Shown: in pieces, positions 49,881 through 60,087 of the stretch
How positions within the stretch are numbered: position 1 is the stretch's first letter
Layout of the letters: the number at the start of each line of letters is the position of its first letter
Source: Croceicoccus bisphenolivorans
Lineage (GTDB): Bacteria; Pseudomonadota; Alphaproteobacteria; Sphingomonadales; Sphingomonadaceae
Direction: 5' to 3'
Assembly: GCF_001634625.1 (NCBI RefSeq)
Contig: NZ_LRSE01000001.1
Span: 62,001 to 126,000, forward strand
Length of the DNA: 64,000 nt
Notes under the pieces: model-generated
What the model saw: the letters and a program-made list of their open reading frames with translations, nothing else
What the model was told of the DNA's origin: nothing
Databases searched by the model: none
Program-made: the position numbers and the translations under genes

Positions 49881-50945
49881 ATGGGTTATGACTTCACGAC
49901 CATCGGGGGGCGGCGAAACGTGCGGCTGATCATACAGATACCGTGCCTGAACGAGGCAGACCACTTGCCTGCCACGCTGGCGGCATTGCCGCGCCAGATT
50001 GCCGGAATCGACAGCATCGAAGTGCTGGTCATCGACGATGGCAGCAACGACAACACCGCCGAAACCGCGCGCCAGTGGGGCGTACAACATGTCGTGCGCC
50101 ACCGCCGCAACCGGGGTCTTGCCGCCGCCTTTCAAAGCGGGATCGATGCTGCCCTTGCCGCCGGTGCCGACATAATCGTCAACACCGATGCGGACGGGCA
50201 ATACGAAGGTGCGGACATCGCCAAGCTGGTGGGGCCGGTCGTACGCGGGGAAGCGGACATCGTGATCGGCGATCGCGGCGTTGCCGAAAACGCGCATTTC
50301 GGTCCGTTCAAGCGCAGGTTGCAACGCCTTGGCAGCGCAGTCGTGCGCCGCGCATCGGGCACGACCATCACCGACGCGGTCAGCGGCTTTCGCGCCATCA
50401 GCCGCGAAGCAGCGCAGCGCATCACTATCACAACCGAATTCAGCTATACCACGGACATGCTGATACAGGCCGGGCGCAAAAGGCTCTGCGTGACCAGCGT
50501 GCCGATCCGCACCCACCGCACGGATCGCCCTTCGCGCCTGTTCAAATCGATCCCGCGCTTCATGGTCCAGACAGGGGTGACGATCACCCGCGCCTATACC
50601 ACCAACAACGCCCTGCGGGTCTTTGTCGGCCTTGGCATACTGATCTTCGCGATGGGGATGCTGCCGGTGGCGCGGTTCGTCTGGTTCTACCTGTCAGGCG
50701 ACGGCGATGGCCACATCCAGTCGTTGATCCTAGGCGGCGCCTTGCTGATGATGGGCACGCTTGTCGCGGTGATGGGCGTGCTGGCAGACTTGATCGCCAC
50801 GAACCGGAAATTGATGGAGGCGACGCTCTACAAGCTGAGGAAGCTGGAGGAGCGGCTCGAGGATGAAGTTCGTGTAGACGACGAAGATAGCTGCGCACCG
50901 CAGAAAGAACTGCACGACTATCAGAAACGGGCTATCGGCGAATGA
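49881..50945 (+). CDS. GT2 glycosyltransferase, dolichol-phosphate mannosyltransferase-like, with TM domain
   Basis: A GT2-A glycosyltransferase that probably moves a sugar from a nucleotide donor to a polyprenyl phosphate. Catalytic motifs: IQIPCLNEADHLPATL, VLVIDDGSNDNT (DDG) and VNTDADGQYEGADI (DxD). Two C-terminal helices follow (ALRVFVGLGILIFAMGMLP; LGGALLMMGTLVAVMGVLADL). 354 residues from ATG 49881. The GTG at 49920 (VRLIIQIP) has a better-spaced GGGGG site and is an alternative start. It opens the surface-polysaccharide region and ends 14 bases before the stop of convergent rmlB. Confidence 0.87.
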   Translation: MGYDFTTIGGRRNVRLIIQIPCLNEADHLPATLAALPRQIAGIDSIEVLVIDDGSNDNTAETARQWGVQHVVRHRRNRGLAAAFQSGIDAALAAGADIIVNTDADGQYEGADIAKLVGPVVRGEADIVIGDRGVAENAHFGPFKRRLQRLGSAVVRRASGTTITDAVSGFRAISREAAQRITITTEFSYTTDMLIQAGRKRLCVTSVPIRTHRTDRPSRLFKSIPRFMVQTGVTITRAYTTNNALRVFVGLGILIFAMGMLPVARFVWFYLSGDGDGHIQSLILGGALLMMGTLVAVMGVLADLIATNRKLMEATLYKLRKLEERLEDEVRVDDEDSCAPQKELHDYQKRAIGE

Positions 50946-50958
50946 ACGGCCGCCTCGA

Positions 50959-52053
50959 TCAGCGTGATGCGTAGTTGGCTGCAACCCAATTGCGATAGGA
51001 TCCGTCAAGAACCGCGCTCCACCACGTCTCGTTTTCGACATACCAACGCATAGTGTGGTCGAACCAGCTCTCGAATTCTCGTGATGGCACGTACCCCAGT
51101 TCACTGCGGATTTTCCTCTCGTCGATAGCGTATCGCCGGTCGTGTCCGGGCCTGTCCGTCACGTAAGTTTTAAGCTGCGAAGTGTCCTGCCCTCTCGCCG
51201 CTGGCGCATCGGGAAACCTCTCGGCAAGAGCTGGGACATCGGCGAAGAGCGCGTCAATGGAACGACATAGAGTGTCGATCACCTCGACATTGGCCAGTTC
51301 CGCGCCGCCGCCGATATTGTAGCACTCGCCGATCTTCCCCCTTTCCAGAACCAGCTCAATGCCACGGCAGTGGTCCTCGACATACAGCCAGTCGCGGATC
51401 TGCATCCCGTCGCCATAGATCGGCAACGACCGGCCATGCAGGGCATTGATGATAAACAGTGGAATCAGCTTTTCAGGGAATTGGTACGGACCGTAGTTGT
51501 TCGAGCAGTTCGAAGTAGTAACCGCGAGACCGTAGGTGTGGTGATAGGCACGGACGAGATGGTCCGAGGCGGCTTTCGAGGCCGCATAGGGCGAATTGGG
51601 CGCATAGGCTGTCGTCTCACTAAAGGCCGGATCTTCGCCACCCAGCGTACCGTATACCTCGTCGGTAGAGACATGATGGAAGCGATGATCCCTGCCCGAG
51701 CCTTGATCCAACCAGAACGCCTTGGCTTGCTTGAGCAGTTCGTGCGTGCCCACGATATTGGTATCAATGAAGGCATCGGGGCCGAGGATCGACCGGTCCA
51801 CGTGTGATTCGGCCGCGAAATGGACGATCGTGTCGATGTTCCGTTCACGCAGCAGCGACCCCACGAGATTGCCGTCGCGGATGTCCCCCTCGACAAGGTT
51901 AATACCTTCAACGCCATCAAGGCTCGCGGCATTGCCCGCATAGGTCATCGCGTCGAGCACGAGGAGTTCGTCGGCCCGATGCCGCTCGCGCCAGAAGCGC
52001 ACGAAGTTTGAACCGATGAAACCCGCGCCACCGGTAACCAGAAGTCTAGCCAA
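50959..52053 (-). CDS. rmlB: dTDP-glucose 4,6-dehydratase
   Basis: Second enzyme of dTDP-L-rhamnose synthesis. A 364-residue extended SDR with NAD motif GGAGFIGSNF near the N-terminus, catalytic STDEVYG (T, D, E) and YAASKAASDH (Tyr-x3-Lys). ATG 52053 overlaps the rmlD stop by 8 bases. Fourth gene of rmlACDB. Confidence 0.97.
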   Translation of the reverse strand: MARLLVTGGAGFIGSNFVRFWRERHRADELLVLDAMTYAGNAASLDGVEGINLVEGDIRDGNLVGSLLRERNIDTIVHFAAESHVDRSILGPDAFIDTNIVGTHELLKQAKAFWLDQGSGRDHRFHHVSTDEVYGTLGGEDPAFSETTAYAPNSPYAASKAASDHLVRAYHHTYGLAVTTSNCSNNYGPYQFPEKLIPLFIINALHGRSLPIYGDGMQIRDWLYVEDHCRGIELVLERGKIGECYNIGGGAELANVEVIDTLCRSIDALFADVPALAERFPDAPAARGQDTSQLKTYVTDRPGHDRRYAIDERKIRSELGYVPSREFESWFDHTMRWYVENETWWSAVLDGSYRNWVAANYASR

Positions 52054-52915
52054 TTTCCTGCTCTTTCCTGCATTTCAACATGAGGCGCAGTTCGCTGCGC
52101 CAATGATTCGAAATCCAGCCCAGTTCCCGCCACGTGTCTGCCTTATCGAGGACGCTGAAAGCGGGACGACGGGCGGCCTGAGGGTAATCTTCACTGCGGA
52201 TGGGGCGTATCGCGACATCCCGGGTCAGGATATTGAGTGCGAGCGCCTCTTCATGGATAGCGACCGCGAAATCATACCACGAACAGACACCGGCATCGGT
52301 GAAATGCCACACGCCACTGGCTCCGATTTCGAGTAAGCCCCAGATTGCGCGCGCCAGGCTGAGCGTGTGCGTAGGGGTACCCACCTGATCGCTGACTACG
52401 TCGAGCGCTTCGCGCTCTGCCATGAGGCGCAGCATCGTCTCAACGAAGTTCCTGCCGCCCGCGCCATGGACCCACGCCGTGCGAAGCACGAGCGCATCGG
52501 CATATGCGAGTGCCGCGCGCTCGCCGACAAGCTTGCTCGCACCATAAACATTTATCGGATTAGTCGCACTATCCGGCCGATAGAGATTTGCGGACGCTCC
52601 ATCGAAAACAAAATCGGTGGAGACCTGGACGAGCCTCGCCCCGCAATCGACCGCGGCACGGGTAAGCGTGGTGACGGATTCGCCGTTAATCCGGGCTGCA
52701 AGGGCGATGTCGCCCTCGGCCCGGTCGACCGCGGTATAGGCGGCGCAATTCACGATCACTGCAGGCGCGGCCGAACGAACTGCCTGCACGATCGATGCGT
52801 CATCGGCCATGTCGCACTCGTCGCGCCCAAACATCAGGCACTCGACGCCCTTATCCGCCGTTTGGGCAAGTGCCTTGGCTAGCTGCCCCCCCGCGCCGGT
52901 TACCATGACCCTCAC
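52046..52915 (-). CDS. rmlD: dTDP-4-dehydrorhamnose reductase
   Basis: Last enzyme of dTDP-L-rhamnose synthesis; 289 residues. NAD(P)-binding GAGGQLAKAL at the N-terminus, NCAAYTAVDRAE, STDFVFDG and the catalytic YGASKLVGE. ATG 52915 overlaps the rmlC stop by 4 bases. Confidence 0.96.
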   Translation of the reverse strand: MRVMVTGAGGQLAKALAQTADKGVECLMFGRDECDMADDASIVQAVRSAAPAVIVNCAAYTAVDRAEGDIALAARINGESVTTLTRAAVDCGARLVQVSTDFVFDGASANLYRPDSATNPINVYGASKLVGERAALAYADALVLRTAWVHGAGGRNFVETMLRLMAEREALDVVSDQVGTPTHTLSLARAIWGLLEIGASGVWHFTDAGVCSWYDFAVAIHEEALALNILTRDVAIRPIRSEDYPQAARRPAFSVLDKADTWRELGWISNHWRSELRLMLKCRKEQEIG

Positions 52916-53457
52916 GGGTAGGTCTGCGCATCACGGAAGCGCACTGCATCGCGGTCCTTAGGCGAGACAGTCGGTTCGATATCATCCAGCGGCCATTCGA
53001 TCCCGATATCCTGATCATCCCATCGGATGGCGGCCTCGTCCTCCGGCACATAGAAATCGGTACACTTGTAAAGGAGGTCGGTCCCGTCTTCGAGGCTAAG
53101 AAAGCCGTGACCAAAGCCAGGCGGGACCCAAAGCATGCGATGATTTTCCCCGCTCAACACAACGCCCATCCACTGACCGAAATGCGGTGATCCGCGCCGC
53201 AAGTCCACAGCCACATCAAAGGCACTGCCACGGACGACGCGGACAAGTTTTCCCTGTGGCCGTGTCCGCTGGTAGTGCAGTCCGCGCAATACCCCGCGCG
53301 ACGAACGGCTGTGATTGTCCTGCACAAAATCGAGATCATACCCGAGATCCGCGAACGTCCGGCGATTCCACGTCTCTTGGAAAAAACCGCGCTCGTCGCC
53401 GAAGACGTTCGGATCGAAGATGACGACTTCGGGAAGCCGCGTCGACATCGCCTTCAT
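52912..53457 (-). CDS. rmlC: dTDP-4-dehydrorhamnose 3,5-epimerase
   Basis: Third enzyme of dTDP-L-rhamnose synthesis; a cupin-like dimer of 181 residues. Blocks [28 protein letters not shown] (catalytic His) and [16 protein letters not shown] are all present. ATG 53457 overlaps the rmlA stop; an ATG at 53448 (MSTRLPE) is an alternative. Confidence 0.96.
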   Translation of the reverse strand: MKAMSTRLPEVVIFDPNVFGDERGFFQETWNRRTFADLGYDLDFVQDNHSRSSRGVLRGLHYQRTRPQGKLVRVVRGSAFDVAVDLRRGSPHFGQWMGVVLSGENHRMLWVPPGFGHGFLSLEDGTDLLYKCTDFYVPEDEAAIRWDDQDIGIEWPLDDIEPTVSPKDRDAVRFRDAQTYP

Positions 53458-54338
53458 CGCGCGGCCTGTCGCAGCTGGTCGAGCAGGTATTCACCGTACC
53501 CGCTCTTGCGCAGCGGATCGGCCAGGCATTCGAGCGCGGCATCATCGATGAAGCCCTTGCGCCAAGCGATTTCCTCTGGACAACAGATCTTGAGCCCTTG
53601 CCGCTCCTCGACGATACGGACGTAAAGGCCAGCATCGAGCAGCGAAGAATGTGTGCCCGTGTCGAGCCAGGCATAGCCGCGACCCATGATCTCGACATTT
53701 AGCTTGCCCGCTTCAAGGTAGAGGCGGTTGAGGTCGGTGATTTCCAGTTCACCACGCGTTGACGGCTTGATCTCGCGCGAGAGTGGGACCACGTCGCCGT
53801 CGTAGAAGTAGAGTCCAGTCACTGCGTAGTTCGATTTGGGCTTGGCAGGCTTCTCCTCGATCGTCTCCGCCCGCCCGTCGCTATCGAAGGAGACGACGCC
53901 ATAAGCCGAGGGATCGCGAACGTAGTAGCCGAACACGGTCGCTCCATCGCTCCGCTGGTTCGCCCTTGTCAGCAATTCTGGAAGGCCGTGGCCATAAAAG
54001 ATGTTGTCGCCAAGAATCAGCGCGCAGGGCGCACCGTCGAGAAAATCCGCACCGATGTGAAACGCTTGCGCAAGACCGTCGGGGCTGGGCTGCACCATGT
54101 AGCTGATTTCAAGCCCCCACTTGCGCCCGTCTCCCAGCAACGCACGGAAGGCTTCACTGTCCTGCGGCGTCGTGATGATGAGAATCTCGCGAATGCTCGC
54201 CAGCATGAGGACGGTCAGCGGATAATAAATCATCGGCTTGTCGTAGACCGGCATCAGCTGCTTGCTCGTCGGCAAAGTCAGTGGATGCAGCCTGGTACCC
54301 GTGCCGCCAGCCAGAATGATGCCTTTACGCGCCCTCAT
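53454..54338 (-). CDS. rmlA: Glucose-1-phosphate thymidylyltransferase
   Basis: First enzyme of dTDP-L-rhamnose synthesis, making dTDP-glucose. 294 residues, with the nucleotidyltransferase motif [16 protein letters not shown] at the N-terminus, [18 protein letters not shown] and [13 protein letters not shown] 54338 (MRARKG) is chosen, because the longer frame to 54455 lies in a low-quality upstream stretch. Upstream is GGGCCGGCCGGCCC (54360-54373), a perfect 14-bp palindrome of unknown role. It leads the rmlACDB operon. Confidence 0.97.
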   Translation of the reverse strand: MRARKGIILAGGTGTRLHPLTLPTSKQLMPVYDKPMIYYPLTVLMLASIREILIITTPQDSEAFRALLGDGRKWGLEISYMVQPSPDGLAQAFHIGADFLDGAPCALILGDNIFYGHGLPELLTRANQRSDGATVFGYYVRDPSAYGVVSFDSDGRAETIEEKPAKPKSNYAVTGLYFYDGDVVPLSREIKPSTRGELEITDLNRLYLEAGKLNVEIMGRGYAWLDTGTHSSLLDAGLYVRIVEERQGLKICCPEEIAWRKGFIDDAALECLADPLRKSGYGEYLLDQLRQAAR

Positions 54339-54608
54339 GCTCAATATTACTCCCGCGCCGGGCCGGCCGGCCCTATTGCCATGTGGGGCCGAACCATGCT
54401 GCGCCCCTTCGCCGGACTGGCCCTGTTCTCTCACCCGACCGAAAACGGTTGGCAAGAAGACCCCCCTGCTATTTCCCCGGAACCCTTATTCAAACATAAT
54501 TAGCGAAATCTTAAAGGGGTTCGCTGCTATGTCACTGGACAAATGGCCTGACGGCGGCCGGCGATCGGCACCGCAGGGGTGCCTGGCCAAGGGGAAAGTA
54601 TTTCGGGG

Positions 54609-56321
54609 ATGACTACAGATACTTTGGTGACACCAGCAGGCAAAGGATCGTCCGGGAAGTTCATGGCTGGACTGTCGGAAGCCCGAGTGGGGGCTATCGC
54701 GTTGGCGGCAGTAGTCGCGCTGCAGTTTTCTCTGATCTTCACTCGGTCCGTGAACTGGGACGAATTCTGGTTCTACCACCTCATCCTGCAGTTCACCGCG
54801 GGCGAGCTGACGATGCCGCTTCAAACGCTACATGTGCGCCTTTTCGCATGGCTGCCTGCGCTTGCAGGAAACGGTATCGATCACATCGTCATCGCTCGGA
54901 TCTTCATGTTCGCGTGCGAGCTCGTCACGATCGGCGCGATCATCGTCATCGCCCGTCGCTTCGTCACAATGCCCGCCGCGATCACGGCCGGGCTGCTCTA
55001 TATTTCGGCCGGATTCGTGTTCCAGCACGGTTTCTCCTTCCGCACCGACCCGATGGCGACGGCAGCGCTGATGGTCTCGCTCGCCCTCATCGCCCGCAGG
55101 CCGCTCGACTCGATTACAATCGCCGTAGTGGCTATCCTGATAGCCGTTGCAGGCCTCGTAACGACGAAAATCATCCTCTACATGCCTGCTTTCGCCGGAC
55201 TGGCCTGGCTTAACCTCCACCGCTCCAGCAACAAGACATCGTACATTCTTCGCTGCGTAATTCTTTTCGCGGTGACGGCACTGCTGTTCGCCCTGCTCTA
55301 TAAATGGCACGTCGGCGGCCTCCAGCCCGCATCGAAGGCCATCGCTGAGACGGGCGAAAGTGCCGGAGAAACAAACAGCGGTGGCATCCAAATGCTGGCT
55401 GGCGCAGCCAAGTGGATGTTCTTCATCGGCGTGCCGCCCTATCTCAACATGATCTACAAGGCTATGCTGACCGCTCCGCTGCTCACGCTGCTGTCGTGGA
55501 CCGCCCCCTTCACCATCATGTTAGGCAAGCGGTCCTCAGCAGAAAAGTTCGCGCTGCTGGGCTTCTGGGCAATAATCTTGGTGCCGCTATTCTACAAAAA
55601 TACCGCCGGCTACTTCTACGTTTTCATGTTTGCCCCGCTTGCCGTGGGCTGTGTCGACGCTATATGCCTCATACAGCGCCGATATGGGGCATACCTCCTC
55701 CCCTTTTTGCTCTTGGGCATCTCAGTGGGGGTCTTCGCGATGGAACGGCGCGATGTGATCGGCAATCAGCGCGAAATCCAGAGGACTGCGAGCGCTCTGT
55801 TCGACCAGCCGGTCGCTTATTTCGATCACAACGGGATGCTGCCCGACTTCGACAAAAAGAACTACCTGATGACCCCTTCGGGCATGGCGACTTATCGAGA
55901 GGCCGGCGTTCCCACCTACCGGAATGCGATGAAAGAAGATGTGATCCCGCTTCTACTGTCTAACTGGTTCAGCCTGCGGATGACACTTCTTTCCGATGAT
56001 GACAGCCTGCTGCTGCCCGCCGACCTCAAGGCCATACGTGAAAATTACATCCAGTTTTATGGCCCCTTCTGGCTAGCGGGTCGTAATATAGAGGCAAAGT
56101 CGACATATTCAGACGAATTGCTCGTCCCCGGCGAATACACCGTGTTGGACGCCCCAGCAGTGATCGACGGCGAACGGCATGACACGGGCTCCGTGGTAAC
56201 GCTCAAGCGAGGTATGCACGAATGGTCTGCGCCGGAAACGGACAGCCGCGTAGTCTGGGGCGCTGATCGCAAGGACCCTGTGAAACCCTGGGACGAAGGT
56301 CCACTATACGTCGGTTTCTGA
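54609..56321 (+). CDS. GT-C/GT39-like multi-pass glycosyltransferase or polysaccharide membrane protein
   Basis: A 570-residue inner-membrane protein with about ten helices in residues 15-400 and a soluble C-terminal domain of some 170 residues. The early acidic pair in SVNWDEFWFYH, in the first extracytoplasmic loop, is the catalytic signature of GT-C enzymes that use polyprenyl-linked sugars. ATG 54609 follows GGGGAAAG; the preceding 270-base gap (54339-54608) holds AT-rich sequence (likely promoter) and a GGCACC/GGTGCC hairpin at 54567-54583. The exact sugar and acceptor are not readable. Confidence 0.7.
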   Translation: MTTDTLVTPAGKGSSGKFMAGLSEARVGAIALAAVVALQFSLIFTRSVNWDEFWFYHLILQFTAGELTMPLQTLHVRLFAWLPALAGNGIDHIVIARIFMFACELVTIGAIIVIARRFVTMPAAITAGLLYISAGFVFQHGFSFRTDPMATAALMVSLALIARRPLDSITIAVVAILIAVAGLVTTKIILYMPAFAGLAWLNLHRSSNKTSYILRCVILFAVTALLFALLYKWHVGGLQPASKAIAETGESAGETNSGGIQMLAGAAKWMFFIGVPPYLNMIYKAMLTAPLLTLLSWTAPFTIMLGKRSSAEKFALLGFWAIILVPLFYKNTAGYFYVFMFAPLAVGCVDAICLIQRRYGAYLLPFLLLGISVGVFAMERRDVIGNQREIQRTASALFDQPVAYFDHNGMLPDFDKKNYLMTPSGMATYREAGVPTYRNAMKEDVIPLLLSNWFSLRMTLLSDDDSLLLPADLKAIRENYIQFYGPFWLAGRNIEAKSTYSDELLVPGEYTVLDAPAVIDGERHDTGSVVTLKRGMHEWSAPETDSRVVWGADRKDPVKPWDEGPLYVGF

Positions 56322-56328
56322 CCGAGCC

Positions 56329-57285
56329 TTAGATGACGAGCGCCATGGCCGCAATGCGAATGATATCCTGCGCGAAAAGCCGATTCCGGAGCACAAAGCC
56401 TTTCCGTTTGAAAAAAGACTGGCCGCTGGTCCTGCCATAGGCGCGAAGCAGCGAGACCAGTTCCGGATCCGCCTGATCGTCAAAACGATCCGCAAAAATC
56501 ACAGCCTGCGCGCGAGTGCGCGCTACAATAGCACGGCCGCGCGTCAGCTCCTTGGCGGGGCGTGTCGCAAAACGTGTGACGTAGGTGCGCAAGCCCGCGC
56601 TCTTCGCCCCCAGCGTGTTGCGCCCATGCTGGCGATAACGGATCAGCGGTTCGCCGACCTCAACCAATTCGCCCGTACCTGCGGCCACGAGAGCAAGCCA
56701 CCAGTCGTGCATCATCGCCACGTCTGGGATGGGCAGCGATTTCTCACGCAAGACCGCATTGCCCATCATGGCGCACCCGGTGACATAGTTCTGCATCATC
56801 AAATAACGCCCTTCCTCTCCGGGATGCGGCGTCCTGAGTTTCGAGAAACGACGGAACGACGGAGCGATCAGGCGCAGTTTTTCGTCGACGACCTCAAGGT
56901 CGCAGTGCGAAAGAACCGGAACTTGCCCGCCGGCTCTCTCCTCCGCGCTCCGGATTGCGGAACGCATAGTGGACAGCTTGTGCGGCAACCAGACATCGTC
57001 CTGGTCGCAGAAGGCGAAATAGGGCGCGGTACTGCGCTGGAGGATTCGCCCGAAATTGCGCGATGCGCCTAGCCCGGTTTCGCTGTCACGCACAATTTCG
57101 ACCGGTTGGCTGACGTGCGAGGCGAAGTTCTCAACCATAGCCAGCGTCGTGTCACTCGATCCGTCATCGCGCACGATCAGCCGCCAGTTCGCAAAATCCT
57201 GCGCAGCGAGAGATTGCAGCTGCTCATCAAGGAATGTCGCGCCATTGTATGTCGCCAAAAGAATGTCGATTTCGGGGGTGATCAT
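56329..57285 (-). CDS. GT2 glycosyltransferase (rhamnosyltransferase-like)
   Basis: A 318-residue family 2 glycosyltransferase. Motifs: DILLATYNGATFLDEQLQSL, LIVRDDGSSDTT (DDG), FAFCDQDDVWLPHKL (DQDD) and HDWWLALVAAG, the set seen in rhamnosyltransferases. The operon rmlACDB nearby would supply its donor. ATG 57285 has AGGAG 7 bases upstream, and overlaps the stop of the upstream glycosyltransferase. It ends 7 bases from the stop of the convergent GT-C gene. Confidence 0.9.
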   Translation of the reverse strand: MITPEIDILLATYNGATFLDEQLQSLAAQDFANWRLIVRDDGSSDTTLAMVENFASHVSQPVEIVRDSETGLGASRNFGRILQRSTAPYFAFCDQDDVWLPHKLSTMRSAIRSAEERAGGQVPVLSHCDLEVVDEKLRLIAPSFRRFSKLRTPHPGEEGRYLMMQNYVTGCAMMGNAVLREKSLPIPDVAMMHDWWLALVAAGTGELVEVGEPLIRYRQHGRNTLGAKSAGLRTYVTRFATRPAKELTRGRAIVARTRAQAVIFADRFDDQADPELVSLLRAYGRTSGQSFFKRKGFVLRNRLFAQDIIRIAAMALVI

Positions 57286-58481
57286 AGCAACACTCCTGCA
57301 GAGTGGGTGCGAATTGCCTGCTCGATAACATCGGCCCAACCTTGTTCGATGACATCCCTGGCGAACCTGTCACCGATCCGATCATCGGGCAGAACTTCGT
57401 GCGCACCGATAGACTGCAACATCTCCTCAACCGCATTGAGCAGCGCTTCCGGATTGCCGGCCGGAACAAGCTTCACAGACGGGTGGTCTTCAGGCATTAA
57501 TTCACGCATTCCCGGCCCATCGCGGGTAACGAGGGGCTTGCCGCTGGCTAGAATCTGGAAGACCTTGTTGGGAATGACACGCCCCGCCTTTGCTGAGGTT
57601 CCGAAAACGCCAAGACAAACATCCGCTCGGGCGATCTCCTTCGCAAGTTGTTCGTATTCGACCCATTCGGTCCATTGCAGGTTTTCGGGTCTTGCCGCGG
57701 CGATGAGCGCGGCGATGAACGCGGCCTCCTGCCCGGTGCCGATTATCCGCCAATCGAACCTTTCCGCCCCTCGAAGACAAGCGGCCTCGACAATGGTGCC
57801 GATCCCATGCAGAGGAATGAACTGTCCGTAGAACAAGACGACGGGCCGGTTGCTCACCCCGTCACAGTCGGACGAACTAGCCGCGAAAACACCCTCGCAA
57901 CCGACCATGACACTGGCCGTTTTTCCGCGAGGCAGACGGTATTCGGCTTCGAAATAATGAGCATGGGCGCGGGTATCGAGGACAACGATGTTCGCTGCAC
58001 GGCAGGCCAGCTTTTCAAGCGCGTGGAGCATCCTTGCTACAGTTTTCCCTCTAGCAACCATGGCGCGATCCTCGACAACCGTGTCGTAAACGGACAGGAA
58101 CGCGTCCCAGATCACCGGAACACCGCGCAGCCTTGCCGGTATTGCTATGGCGAGGACATCGAAGAGCCCGAAGTAACCTACTACGACCGCATCGTGCGTC
58201 GGAACCCTTAAATAGCGAATGACCAAGCCAGGCCATGCCAGAAACGTCTGCAAAGTCCTGGCTGCCATGCGCAAACGAGAGACCTGGCTCTTGTCCCGCG
58301 TTGTACCCCAGATGTCGCAACCGATCTCTGTAACCTCGAAACGTCGGAAAAGCGCGTCTCGCATGATCCTGACACGCGGCTTGCCAAGGTCGAATGTCCC
58401 CCACAGGACAATGCGACGACGGTCGCTCCGCACTTTGCACGAATTATCGGTCGACGAAATGTCGGGGCATGTTTTTCGCAT
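57282..58481 (-). CDS. Glycosyltransferase, GT4/GT-B type
   Basis: A 399-residue GT-B fold glycosyltransferase. C-terminal nucleotide-sugar domain: VVLFYGQFIPLHGIGTIVEA, WRIIGTGQEAAFI and the E-x7-E type region VIPNKVFQILASGKPLVTRD, with the glycine-rich NKVFQILASGKP typical of family 4. The N-terminal domain starts RRIVLWGTFDLGKPRVRIM. ATG 58481 gives 21 residues before the domain; start not certain. It is followed, overlapping by 4 bases, by the GT2 gene. A 280-base gap upstream (58482-58763) shows no gene. Confidence 0.85.
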   Translation of the reverse strand: MRKTCPDISSTDNSCKVRSDRRRIVLWGTFDLGKPRVRIMRDALFRRFEVTEIGCDIWGTTRDKSQVSRLRMAARTLQTFLAWPGLVIRYLRVPTHDAVVVGYFGLFDVLAIAIPARLRGVPVIWDAFLSVYDTVVEDRAMVARGKTVARMLHALEKLACRAANIVVLDTRAHAHYFEAEYRLPRGKTASVMVGCEGVFAASSSDCDGVSNRPVVLFYGQFIPLHGIGTIVEAACLRGAERFDWRIIGTGQEAAFIAALIAAARPENLQWTEWVEYEQLAKEIARADVCLGVFGTSAKAGRVIPNKVFQILASGKPLVTRDGPGMRELMPEDHPSVKLVPAGNPEALLNAVEEMLQSIGAHEVLPDDRIGDRFARDVIEQGWADVIEQAIRTHSAGVLL

Positions 58482-58763
58482 CGCGCGATCTATTGCCCGC
58501 TTCCGTTACCGGCGACAAGTCGTTCGCCCCACCATACTCAAGATGAACCCCTGCTATAACCAAGGTCGGGAAAGGCTCCCTTCTGGATTTATTAACCGAA
58601 CCTGCCGATAACGGTATACAGACACTGACATCAGACCTTCACAACCATCACCACGCAATCCCGAACGCCTCGACAAAGCCGATAACGAACTTCAATCAAG
58701 TCTTCAGCAACTGAGGAAGCCTGCAGTGATCTCAAAGACGCGAAGATCGGAACCTCGCCAGTG

Positions 58764-60071
58764 ATGCGATTGGTGAGAGCAGCCCGGCAACTGCAGTCCG
58801 GTCCAATTGCCCAGCTTAGCATGTTGAGTTTACTGCTAAGGCTTTTCAGCATTGCAATAGTGTTTGCACTCTCCGTGGCCACTGCGCGACTGCTAGGTCC
58901 GAGGGGATACGGCGCGGTCGCTTGGGTGATTTCCGTTGCGCAGCTCATGGCCGTTCTTTCCACGTTCGGATTTGCGGCCCTTGCCGTCAAAGAGATTCCC
59001 AGTCGACTGTTGAAAAGCGACTATTCGGAACTTAGTTCCCACCTAACGACTGGGTTCAGAATTACGTTGTGGCTATCAATTACGGGCGCGATCGGATTTT
59101 TTCTAATACTGTCGCAACGCAACAACACGAATTTGACCGTAGGCGCCCTACTCACAATACCGCTTGCCTTTCTGTACCTGTTTCGGGGCTGGGCTCAAGG
59201 ATTCAAAAGTGTACCCTTGGCCCAGATACCTGGGGAGATATGCAGGCCACTTTTGGTCATCACTTCCATAGCCCTTTTGTACTTCACTGGCGTATCCGTA
59301 AGTGAGCATTCTTTCCTTACAGCGTCGCTTTTTTCTTATAGTCTTGCAGCTTTAATCGCGTTTGCAACCATAAAATTCAAGGTTATCGATCCGCTTCCGA
59401 AGTCAGAACCCAAATTCAAGCCAGACTTCCATCAGTCTCTCCCCTTGCTCGGACTAGCTTTTGCTGCAGTTCTACAAGGTGAAATCAACACTCTAATGCT
59501 GGGATGGCTTGCAGGATCAGAAGAGACGGGTCTTTTCCAGCCTGTGGCCCGCATCGCCCCTCTCATGCTTTTGGCTGTAGAAGCCACCAGTATGGCCTAC
59601 GCTCCTCGAGTTGCGGAATTGTGGAGGGGCGGTGACCGAGACAGAATCCAGAATCTTACAACGAAATTCTCACGAACGACTGCCGGGTTAACAATTCTTT
59701 TCGGGCTGGCCGTCCTTGTCATGAGTAAACAATTGATGGCGGTTTTCGGCCGCGAATTCGTAACAGTAAGCGGCATAATCTGGGTTGTCGTAGCGGCCCA
59801 AGTTTTGAATGCATGCTGCGGCCCGGTAGGCGCTCTCCTCACAATGACCGGGCATTCAAAGCTTGCACTTGCCGGTCAATGTGCCGGATTGATCACTAAT
59901 GCTGGGCTTGCCTATTTTCTGGTTCCCACGCATGGGGCAATCGGGGCGTGCCTATCGATGGCTGGAGGGATCATCGTTTGGAATCTTGCTATGCTGGCGG
60001 CTGTGTCAGCGAAGTTGCAGGTCGATCCGACGATTTTCGGCATTAGTCAAAAATCGCGCAGTGCTGTTTGA
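58764..60071 (+). CDS. Polysaccharide flippase, Wzx/MATE-like (MOP superfamily)
   Basis: A 435-residue inner-membrane protein with about twelve helices, which would flip lipid-linked sugar units to the periplasm. N-terminal helix LLLRLFSIAIVFALSVATARLLGPRGYGAVAW (in parts, RLLGPRGYG is the conserved element of PST-type flippases), with AWVISVAQLMAVL next. The ATG at 58764 is used; GTG 58761 immediately precedes it. Its codons and bases are clearly richer in A and T than the genes around it, as in the next gene. Confidence 0.85.
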   Translation: MRLVRAARQLQSGPIAQLSMLSLLLRLFSIAIVFALSVATARLLGPRGYGAVAWVISVAQLMAVLSTFGFAALAVKEIPSRLLKSDYSELSSHLTTGFRITLWLSITGAIGFFLILSQRNNTNLTVGALLTIPLAFLYLFRGWAQGFKSVPLAQIPGEICRPLLVITSIALLYFTGVSVSEHSFLTASLFSYSLAALIAFATIKFKVIDPLPKSEPKFKPDFHQSLPLLGLAFAAVLQGEINTLMLGWLAGSEETGLFQPVARIAPLMLLAVEATSMAYAPRVAELWRGGDRDRIQNLTTKFSRTTAGLTILFGLAVLVMSKQLMAVFGREFVTVSGIIWVVVAAQVLNACCGPVGALLTMTGHSKLALAGQCAGLITNAGLAYFLVPTHGAIGACLSMAGGIIVWNLAMLAAVSAKLQVDPTIFGISQKSRSAV

Positions 60072-60087
60072 AGAGGGCCGTCACCTG